A DNA stretch of 64,000 nucleotides from Stappia sp. BW2 (GTDB lineage Bacteria > Pseudomonadota > Alphaproteobacteria > Rhizobiales > Stappiaceae): positions 620,001-684,000 of the forward strand of contig NZ_VIRG01000066.1 of NCBI RefSeq assembly GCF_008107695.1. The letters are read 5' to 3'. This document shows positions 58,131 to 64,000 of the stretch, one piece after another (the stretch's first letter is position 1; every line of letters begins with the position of its first letter). Under the pieces are notes generated by a model that did no database searches, was not told the origin of the DNA, and worked only from the letters and a program-made list of their open reading frames with translations. The translations under genes were made by a program, and so were the position numbers.

Positions 58131-58179
58131 GGCCGGAGCATCTTCCTTACATTCGCCAGAACGCGGGATGCTCCAGGCC
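58131..58179 (-). promoter_or_regulatory. Stem-loop between chvE and gguA
   Basis: GGCCGGAGCATC (58131-58142) pairs with GATGCTCCAGGCC (58167-58179), 12 pairs with one bulged A. It starts ten bases past the chvE stop on the minus strand. It is a likely partial terminator or mRNA stabiliser that keeps binding protein in excess over the membrane parts. Confidence 0.65.
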
Positions 58180-58189
58180 GTTTCGGTCG

Positions 58190-59269
58190 TTACTTGACCT
58201 GATCTTCGGTGTAGTAACCGCTGCCGATCAGCACTTCTTCCCAGTTGCTGGCGTCGACGGACACCGGCTCCAGGAGGTAGGACGGAACAACCTTCACACC
58301 GTTGTCGTAGGTGGTGGTGTCGTTGATTTCCGGCTCGCCGCCACCCAGAAGAGCGTCAACCATGCCGACCGTGACACGGGCCAGTTCGCGAGTGTCCTTG
58401 AAAACGGTCGAGTATTGCTCGCCGGCCAGGATCGACTTCACGGACGGGACTTCGGCGTCCTGACCGGTGACGATCGGCATCTTCAGATCGCCCGAGCCGT
58501 AGCCAACGCCTTTCAGCGAGGACAGGATGCCGATGGACAGGCCATCATAGGGGCTCAGAGCGCCGTGCAGCTGCTTGTCGGTGTAGTGAGCAGACAGGAG
58601 GTTATCCATGCGGGACTGTGCGACAGCACCATCCCAGCGAAGCGTACCGACCGTGTCCATGCCCATCTGGCCGGACTGGATGACGATGGTGCCATCGTCG
58701 ATCAGCGGCTGCAGAACGGACATTGCGCCATCGTAGAAGAAGTAGGCGTTGTTATCGTCCGGAGATCCGCCGAAAAGTTCGACATTGTACGGGCCGTCGC
58801 CGAAGCGCTCCTTGAGGCCGTTGACCAGGGACGTTGCCTGCTGCACGCCCACCTTGAAGTTGTCGAAGGTGGCGTAATAGTCGACGTCGCCGCTGTCGCG
58901 GATCAGGCGGTCATAGGCAATAACCTTGATGCCGGAAGCTGCCGCATTTTCGAGAGCGTTGGAAAGCGTGGTGCCGTCGATGGCGGCAATAACCAGAACG
59001 TCCACACCCTTGGTGATCATGTTCTCGATCTGGTTGAGCTGGTTCGGAATGTCGTCTTCGGCATACTGCAGATCTGCGTCATAGCCGGCCGCGGTGAACT
59101 GCTCGACCATGGAATTGCCGTCGGAGATCCAGCGCGCCGAAGATTTCGTCGGCATGGCGATGCCGATGGAGCCCTTGTCCTGGGCCATTGCCGCGCCGCT
59201 CAGCGCGACGCCGGACATAAGGGTTGCTGCTGCCGCTACCGCGACGAGCGCCTTTGAAACAAATTTCAT
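58190..59269 (-). CDS. chvE: Periplasmic multiple-sugar-binding protein ChvE
   Basis: 359 residues with a near-ideal GGGAGG site. A signal peptide ([20 protein letters not shown], cut near MAQDKG) is followed by a sugar-binding protein that closely follows Chv[61 protein letters not shown] and [20 protein letters not shown]. In Agrobacterium ChvE delivers aldoses to GguAB and, with sugar acids, to the VirA sensor. No virA is seen here, so uptake is the expected role. First gene of the chvE-ggu-ara operon, divergent from gbpR. Confidence 0.95.
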   Translation of the reverse strand: MKFVSKALVAVAAAATLMSGVALSGAAMAQDKGSIGIAMPTKSSARWISDGNSMVEQFTAAGYDADLQYAEDDIPNQLNQIENMITKGVDVLVIAAIDGTTLSNALENAAASGIKVIAYDRLIRDSGDVDYYATFDNFKVGVQQATSLVNGLKERFGDGPYNVELFGGSPDDNNAYFFYDGAMSVLQPLIDDGTIVIQSGQMGMDTVGTLRWDGAVAQSRMDNLLSAHYTDKQLHGALSPYDGLSIGILSSLKGVGYGSGDLKMPIVTGQDAEVPSVKSILAGEQYSTVFKDTRELARVTVGMVDALLGGGEPEINDTTTYDNGVKVVPSYLLEPVSVDASNWEEVLIGSGYYTEDQVK

Positions 59270-59425
59270 ATCGTCCTCCCGGACCGGATCCCAGCCGGCC
59301 CCATTCAGTCACAGGCATTCACGGGTTGATGCCGAGGAGTACAAAATGGAAAAGTGACATGACGGTCAAATTATTATTCATTATCATTACATACCCAGAT
59401 TGATATGAACTGATGGAAATTGGCC

Positions 59426-60382
59426 ATGAGCCTGGACTTGCTGCGGCGGGGAATGAAAATCTCCCATCTGCGATTGCTCGCAGAGCTTGCAAAACACTCA
59501 CGCCTCACAGACGCGGCCAATGCCCTGGGCATGTCTCAACCGGCTGCTTCACGTCTCATTTCCGAAGTCGAGCGGGTTGCGGAGGCCGAGGTCTACGTGC
59601 GGTCGGGCCGTGGAATCGAGTTGACCGACATCGGCTACAAACTGGCCGAACGCTGCGTGCGCATTCTGCAGGAATTCGCCGATGCGGGGCGCGATATCGA
59701 ACAGCACAAGTCCGGCCAGAGCGGACACGTCAGCATCGGTTCGGTGACCGGCCCGGCAATCGAATACATCCTGCCCGCGATACGTCATGTCCGCCTCAGC
59801 TACCCGGATATTTCCATATCGGTGGAAGTCGGCCCCAGTCTTGATCTGGCGCCGATGCTGGAAGATGGGCGTCTCGACTTTTCCCTCAGCCGCGTGCCGG
59901 TGGACGAGGATCCCGATCTGTTTGAGGAACGCCCTCTCCTGCGCGAGCCTGCCTGCCTGGTCGCCCGAACGGATCATCCGCTGACGCGCGTTCCGGCGCC
60001 CATACCCGCTGACGCCCTGCTTGGTTTCGACTGGGTGCTGCCACCGGTTGGCGCCCCAATCCGCACCACGGCCGAACAGGCCCTGCGCGACAAGGGGCTG
60101 GGTCTGCCCACCAAGGTGCTGACAACCTCTTCCTTCCTGTTTACGATTGCCACCGTACAGCGCACCAATTCGATCGCTGCCGTTGCCCAGTCCGTCGCAG
60201 CCAGCTTTGCCGAAAGCGCAGACGGAAGCCCGGGCACGATTACCGCTTTGGAAAGCGAGCTCCCCCTATCGGTTGAGACCTATTCCTTCCTGACCCGGAA
60301 AGGACAGGTTCTGACGCCTGTTGCCCGGATCGTGGCACAGGAAGTGCTGCGGGCAATCACCGGTGAAACAGTGCTCGCTTGA
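59426..60382 (+). CDS. gbpR: LysR-family regulator GbpR
   Basis: 318 residues from ATG 59426. A TTG two codons earlier is unlikely. The HTH spans 8-65 (ISHLRLLAELAKHSRLTDAA, then GMSQPAASRLISEVE), followed by a LysR effector domain (LSYPDISISVEVGPSLDLAP). It is divergent from chvE, as GbpR is in Agrobacterium, where it activates chvE in the presence of galactose or arabinose. The same role for the whole chvE-ggu-ara operon is expected here. The 156-bp gap contains AT-rich LysR-type half-sites near 59370-59395. Confidence 0.88.
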   Translation: MSLDLLRRGMKISHLRLLAELAKHSRLTDAANALGMSQPAASRLISEVERVAEAEVYVRSGRGIELTDIGYKLAERCVRILQEFADAGRDIEQHKSGQSGHVSIGSVTGPAIEYILPAIRHVRLSYPDISISVEVGPSLDLAPMLEDGRLDFSLSRVPVDEDPDLFEERPLLREPACLVARTDHPLTRVPAPIPADALLGFDWVLPPVGAPIRTTAEQALRDKGLGLPTKVLTTSSFLFTIATVQRTNSIAAVAQSVAASFAESADGSPGTITALESELPLSVETYSFLTRKGQVLTPVARIVAQEVLRAITGETVLA

Positions 60383-60444
60383 CGGCTTAGGTAAAGCTGA
60401 CGCCAAGCAACATCTTGGTATATTTAAAAAATATTGGGGGAGAG

Positions 60445-60520
60445 TGGTGCCCAGAGCCGGAATCGAACCAGCGACACGCGGATTTTCAATCCGCTGCTCT
60501 ACCAACTGAGCTATCTGGGC
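60445..60520 (-). tRNA. tRNA-Phe (GAA)
   Basis: The minus strand folds into a 76-nt cloverleaf. The acceptor stem is GCCCAGA/TCTGGGC with an encoded ACCA end, the D arm reads AGCTCAGTTGGTAGAGC, the anticodon stem-loop is GCGGA-TTGAAAA-TCCGC giving GAA, and the T arm is CTGGTTCGATTCCGG. It stands alone downstream of gbpR on the opposite strand. Confidence 0.97.
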
Positions 60521-60900
60521 GTGCCTTGCAAGTGGTCCGGGGCGAGCCCCGTTCGCTGAAAGCCCGGTCCTTATAGAGGCTCCCTGAAACCTTGTCCAGC
60601 ACCCCGGCAAAGTTTTTTGCCAGAAGGCCTCACCTCACCTGTTGAAAACTCTGAAATGAAATAACCAACTGAAAAACAATAGTTTTGCGCCGCTACCAGC
60701 ATCCCGGAAATTCAAGGCACAGCGGACATATCGGCAGATGCCGTATCTGGACACCGGGGCAAAATCACTGCTGCCTTCGGCAGTTTGACGTCCCCACTTT
60801 GCGAGCGACCTTCGAACTGGGTCAGCATCGTGGAACCGGAAACGAAAGAAGCGCGCCGCAAGCGGCGCGCTTCTGAGGACATGTCAGGATCTGGAACAGC
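60521..60900. other. Intergenic region with the ushA-like terminator
   Basis: 380 bp without a supported gene. Its right end holds the perfect 13-bp stem of the nucleotidase terminator (60847-60874). The tRNA-Phe promoter must lie near 60521-60650. No integration scar or partial tRNA repeat was noticed beside the tRNA. Confidence 0.5.
60840..60874 (-). terminator. Rho-independent terminator of the UshA-like gene
   Basis: AGAAGCGCGCCGC (60847-60859) pairs perfectly with GCGGCGCGCTTCT (60862-60874). On the minus strand it is followed by TTTCGTTTC. Confidence 0.85.
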
Positions 60901-62496
60901 TTATTTTGCGGTGATCCGGTCGTCCGTGTAAGCGGAATACCCGTTCTTGCTGGCGAGATAGTCCGACACCACGTCGGCAAGGTCCGGGCCGAAGTCATAG
61001 GCGCTCATGCCGTTGGTCGCGAAGATCTTGTAGCCGTCGCCACCACCGCGCATGTAGTTGTTGGATACAACGCCATAGACCTTTTCCGGATCCAGCGGCA
61101 CATAGCTGTCACCTTCCAGGACCATGACATCGGAGATCCGCTCACCGGCGGGCTTGGTCTTGTCGAAGGTGTACTTCAGACCGGCCACCTGCGGGAAACG
61201 GCCTGCCCCCTCTTCCACCTGGCTGACGCCGTTTTCAAGTGCCGCGATCACATCGGAGCCCTTGAGTTCGAAAGTGGACAACGTGTTCTGGAACGGCAGA
61301 ACCGTCAGGACTTCGCCTTTGGTGATTTCACCGGCATCAATGGAGGCCCGCAGACCACCGCCGTTCTGGATTGCGATCTGGACGCCCTGCCCCTTCACGC
61401 GATCAAGCATCGCTTCGGCAACAAGAACTCCCATTTCACAGACCTGGGCCCGGCAGACTTCGCGGTCAGCCCCGATGGGCGCGTCGGCCTGGGCAACGAC
61501 TTCCTGACGGATTTCATCAAGCGGTTCGGCCAGTTCCTTGATCCGCGAAACCAGTTCCGGGTTTTCGACGATGGCGTTGTCGATGATGATCGGCTCACCG
61601 GAAGCTTCCGTGATGACGCCGTTGTCGTCGAAGGTCACATTCAGCTCACCGAGGAACTTGCCATAGGCATAGGCCTGCACGACAGCGGTCGGCGTTCCGT
61701 CCGGACCGTCGATCATGGTCGGATACGGGCCTTCGGCCTTGTCGGACGTGTTGGACAGATAGGTGTTGGTATGACCGCCGACGATCACGTCGATCCCAGG
61801 AGCCTTGGCAGCAACCTCCTTGTCGACCTTATAGCCGGAGTGGCTGAGGACGATGATCTTGTTGACGCCTTCAGCAGCGAGCTTTTCTGCCTCGCGGGTG
61901 ACTGCTTCAACCGGGTCGGAGAAGGAAACATTCGAGCCAGGGCTGGACAGTTCGTCGGTGTCTTCCGGCGTCAGGCCGATCAGGCCGATTTTTTCGCCGC
62001 CGCGCTCAATCACGATCGAAGGCTTGAGAACATCGGCGAGTTGCGGCTCCTTCGAGATATCCGCGTTCGACATCAGAACCGGAAATTCGACGGCATCCAT
62101 GAAACCGCGCAGGACTTCAGGTCCGTCATCAAATTCATGGTTGCCGACGGTCATTCCGTCGTAGCCGAGTTTGTTCATGAACTCGGCCGCAGCCTTGCCT
62201 TTGTAATAGGTATAAAACAGCGTGCCCTGGAACTGGTCACCGCCATCGACGAGGATCGAGTTGTTGCTGGCCGCGCGGCGATCCTTGATGATCGTGTCGA
62301 GGCGCGCTGTACCTCCAAAACACTTGCCTTCCGCATTGTCTTCCGCGCTGCAGGTCGAGTCGTATTTGTTGATCGGCTCGATGCGGCTGTGAAAGTCGTT
62401 GGTGTGCAAGATCGTCAGCGAATAATCGGCATAGGCTGCCGTCGACAGTGCCGTGGTCACGGACAGCACTGCGGCGCTCAGAATACGTTTTGTCAT
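60901..62496 (-). CDS. Periplasmic 5'-nucleotidase/2',3'-cyclic phosphodiesterase (UshA family)
   Basis: 531 residues. A signal peptide (RILSAAVLSVTTALSTAAYA, cut before DYSLTI) is followed by a metallophosphatase domain with the two-metal motifs ILHTNDFHSRIEP, VDGGDQFQGT, VGNHEFDDGPEVL, VLSHSGYKVDKE and VGGHTNTYL. The 5'-nucleotidase C-terminal substrate domain has AIQNGGGLRASIDAGEI and GVVSNNYMRGGGDGYKIFA. It removes phosphate from external nucleotides so that nucleosides and phosphate can be taken up. Single gene with its own terminator. Confidence 0.93.
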   Translation of the reverse strand: MTKRILSAAVLSVTTALSTAAYADYSLTILHTNDFHSRIEPINKYDSTCSAEDNAEGKCFGGTARLDTIIKDRRAASNNSILVDGGDQFQGTLFYTYYKGKAAAEFMNKLGYDGMTVGNHEFDDGPEVLRGFMDAVEFPVLMSNADISKEPQLADVLKPSIVIERGGEKIGLIGLTPEDTDELSSPGSNVSFSDPVEAVTREAEKLAAEGVNKIIVLSHSGYKVDKEVAAKAPGIDVIVGGHTNTYLSNTSDKAEGPYPTMIDGPDGTPTAVVQAYAYGKFLGELNVTFDDNGVITEASGEPIIIDNAIVENPELVSRIKELAEPLDEIRQEVVAQADAPIGADREVCRAQVCEMGVLVAEAMLDRVKGQGVQIAIQNGGGLRASIDAGEITKGEVLTVLPFQNTLSTFELKGSDVIAALENGVSQVEEGAGRFPQVAGLKYTFDKTKPAGERISDVMVLEGDSYVPLDPEKVYGVVSNNYMRGGGDGYKIFATNGMSAYDFGPDLADVVSDYLASKNGYSAYTDDRITAK

Positions 62497-62989
62497 CGGA
62501 CCCTCGCCCTTGGATAGGTTGGTTATGCCGTATCAGGAACGAGACGCCTGACGCCGGCTTCCCGGTGTTCTTAAAGACCCACACACGTCCAACAAAGGGT
62601 AAGACCCCGCCCGGAAACCACCGGAATTGAGGACGTCAGGATCGCCGGTATAAAAAGATCTTGGTGCAGATTTATGACAGCTGCAAGTGCCTGACGGCGT
62701 GAAACTGAAAAAAATTTTGCTGGATAAATATTTTTGCAGCATTGCCTAAAAATCGCACAATCCCGCCATCTCTATCCATCACCCTTCAGAAGCAGCAGCC
62801 AGAAAGGACAATCGGATACAGATTCTCGAAACGCCAACGGCGTGCCTATCTTGGGTCCAAGCGGAAAGGCGTCAGAAGAGGGGAAAGGCGCAGCCGGGTC
62901 TGTCTGCAATACAGGCATGACGACACGTTTAAGCTGGCGTCTATTTTGCCGGAAAACAGCCTTGCGGACTCATAGTGTCCGCAAGGGCA
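62497..62989. other. Intergenic region with promoter and yacG terminator
   Basis: 493 bp. The left part is AT-rich (62705-62760) and should contain the nucleotidase promoter. The right end has the stem-loop after yacG (62960-62986). Short frames here have no ribosome site or family look. Confidence 0.5.
62960..62986 (-). terminator. Terminator of the infA-maf-yacG operon
   Basis: CCTTGCGGAC (62960-62969) pairs with GTCCGCAAGG (62977-62986). On the minus strand a short TTTT follows. It lies three bases past the yacG stop. Confidence 0.7.
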
Positions 62990-63193
62990 TCACGAGCGGT
63001 CTTCGTCTGGAAAATTGCTCTCGTCGATATCGTCGGTCTCCACCACCGGAATGGTGTAGCCTTCGGAAAACCAGCGGTTCATATCGATCTTGGCGCAGCG
63101 ATCCGAGCAGAACGGATAATCGTCCGGCGTCGACAATTTCGAGCAGATCGGACAAGGGCGCATGCGCCGTTCGGGTTTCTGGCTTTCGGCCAT
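62990..63193 (-). CDS. yacG: DNA gyrase inhibitor YacG
   Basis: 67 residues from ATG 63193, with GGAGAG upstream. The zinc-binding cysteines are all present: Cys14 and Cys17 in RPCPICSK, Cys29 and Cys33 in PFCSDRCAKID, followed by the conserved RWFSEGYTIPV. The C-terminal tail is acidic (ETDDIDESNFPDEDRS), as in the family. YacG binds GyrB and blocks its DNA binding. Gene order infA-maf-yacG is common in alphaproteobacteria. Confidence 0.95.
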   Translation of the reverse strand: MAESQKPERRMRPCPICSKLSTPDDYPFCSDRCAKIDMNRWFSEGYTIPVVETDDIDESNFPDEDRS

Positions 63194-63280
63194 TTCACTC
63201 TCCGGATTTCGACCTGTAATCACCTGCTTAAAAGCAGTTGGCGATGGGGCGTCTGCTTGCCAAACGCAGTGCCGGCAGCC

Positions 63281-63907
63281 TCAGGCCGCCGCGGTCGCCC
63301 AGCCCTGATGGACAGGGTAACCGGCCGAGCTCAGCAAGTTTGCGGTTTCCACCAGGGGCAGCCCCACAACCGCCGGGTAGGAACCGACCAGCTTGACGAC
63401 AAAACTGCCGGCAAGGCCCTGAATGGCATATCCGCCAGCCTTGCCCCGCCATTCGCCCGAGGAAATGTAGTCGTCCATGTCCTTGCGCGTCAGACGCTTG
63501 AAGCGCACGCGTGTTTCGACAAGCTTGGAACGAACCTTGCCGTTTGCCTCCGCAACGGCCACCCCGGTGAACACCCGGTGGCCACGGCCGGACAAAAGAG
63601 ACAGGCACATCAGCGCCTGATCGGTCAGTTCCGCCTTGGGCAGCGCCCGCCGGCCGACCGCAACCACGGTGTCGGCAGCCAGCACCACACTGTCCTGCAT
63701 GGCTTCGGACGCATCGGCCATCTGACGAACGGCTTCAGCCTTTGCCCGCGCCAGGCGCAGCGCAAGGCTGCGCGGCGTCTCATGCTTTTTCGGCGTTTCG
63801 TCGATATCGGCCGGCAAAAGGTGGTCCGGCTCCAGTCCGATCTGCTGCAGCAGCGCAAGGCGGCGCGGCGAGGCGGAGGCCAGGATCAACTGAGGGGCAT
63901 TGGTCAT
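63281..63907 (-). CDS. maf: Maf/YceF-type nucleotide pyrophosphatase
   Basis: 208 residues. The Maf signature LILASASPRRLALLQQIGL is at the start, with the acidic catalytic stretch VVLAADTVVAVGRRALPKA and GYAIQGLAGSFVVKLVGSYP (Q-G-x-x-G substrate loop) further on. It hydrolyses non-canonical nucleoside triphosphates (dTTP/UTP or modified m7GTP type) to monophosphates. It lies between infA and yacG on the same strand. Confidence 0.95.
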   Translation of the reverse strand: MTNAPQLILASASPRRLALLQQIGLEPDHLLPADIDETPKKHETPRSLALRLARAKAEAVRQMADASEAMQDSVVLAADTVVAVGRRALPKAELTDQALMCLSLLSGRGHRVFTGVAVAEANGKVRSKLVETRVRFKRLTRKDMDDYISSGEWRGKAGGYAIQGLAGSFVVKLVGSYPAVVGLPLVETANLLSSAGYPVHQGWATAAA

Positions 63908-63950
63908 CTAAGAGCGAGCCTTGCAGCCGGGGTCACCTTGGAATACCCGC

Positions 63951-64000
63951 TTACTTGAAGCGGTAGGTGATCCGCCCCTTGGTGAGGTCATACGGGGTCA
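63951..64000 (-). CDS. infA: Translation initiation factor IF-1 (C-terminal end only)
   Basis: The last 16 codons before the TAA at 63951-63953 read TPYDLTKGRITYRFK, the invariant end of bacterial IF-1. The rest is beyond the right edge. It heads the maf-yacG transcript. Confidence 0.93.
   Translation of the reverse strand, partial: TPYDLTKGRITYRFK

Noticed and set aside
60445..60520. tRNA-Phe as an integration site for a genomic island
   Set aside because: I found no integrase gene and no partial copy of the tRNA 3' end on either side within the window.

Overview
The window reads as chromosomal DNA of an alphaproteobacterium. It is GC-rich and almost fully coding, with many 1-4 bp gene overlaps. 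Marker genes include minCDE, an infA-maf-yacG cluster, a katG/oxyR divergent pair and a complete Agrobacterium-type gbpR/chvE-gguABC sugar locus. The gene mix (DUF3141, DUF2585, AraD1/GguC, orphan ParA, DUF4394 beside an ECF sigma factor) fits marine Rhizobiales such as Roseibium/Labrenzia (Stappiaceae). That placement is inference, not a search result. I see no prophage, insertion sequence, CRISPR array or classical defence island.

Layout. 1-8.1 kb: a cut-off GNAT acetyltransferase coupled to an XRE-cupin regulator, a stand-alone FabF with a MarR regulator, an HdeD-like membrane protein, an ECF sigma/anti-sigma pair, a secreted DUF4394 protein, and an rsmC-like/rsuA-like 16S rRNA modification pair. 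8.1-19.8 kb: a GDYXXLXY/DUF2157 membrane pair with a structured leader, a FabI paralogue in operon with a DUF3141 protein that carries a PHA-synthase-like triad, katG/oxyR, an MFS transporter, a methyltransferase and an unlisted 48-residue small protein. 19.8-36.7 kb: a LysR regulator, a TTC38-like TPR protein, a secreted hydrolase, an orphan ParA, a HlyD/ABC export system, a DMT transporter, a small HTH-like protein with a 17-bp palindrome, minCDE, a CHASE4-GGDEF protein, prfC and DUF2585. 36.7-60.4 kb: a sugar island with three complete CUT2 ABC importers. 60.4-64 kb: tRNA-Phe, a UshA-like nucleotidase and the infA-maf-yacG operon.

How the sugar island works. Importer 1 (37.9-41.6 kb) is controlled by a divergent LacI regulator through three evenly spaced operator-like repeats. 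It is followed by a sugar isomerase/epimerase and a Gfo/Idh/MocA oxidoreductase. Importer 2 (44.5-49.1 kb) is YtfQ/YtfR/YtfT/YjfF-like and ends in a translationally coupled GntR/FadR regulator. Importer 3 is ChvE-GguA-GguB, read on the minus strand. It continues without a real gap into GguC and three enzymes of non-phosphorylating L-arabinose oxidation (aldose dehydrogenase, arabonate dehydratase, 2-oxoglutarate-semialdehyde dehydrogenase). The lactonase and the usual DapA-type keto-deoxy-arabonate dehydratase are absent here, so GguC, an FAH-fold protein, is the natural candidate for the missing dehydratase step.

The items most worth following are this 9.3-kb chvE-ggu-ara operon, the DUF3141/FabI pair, a three-copy palindromic intergenic repeat, the tandem LacI operators and the small HTH protein with its own palindrome.
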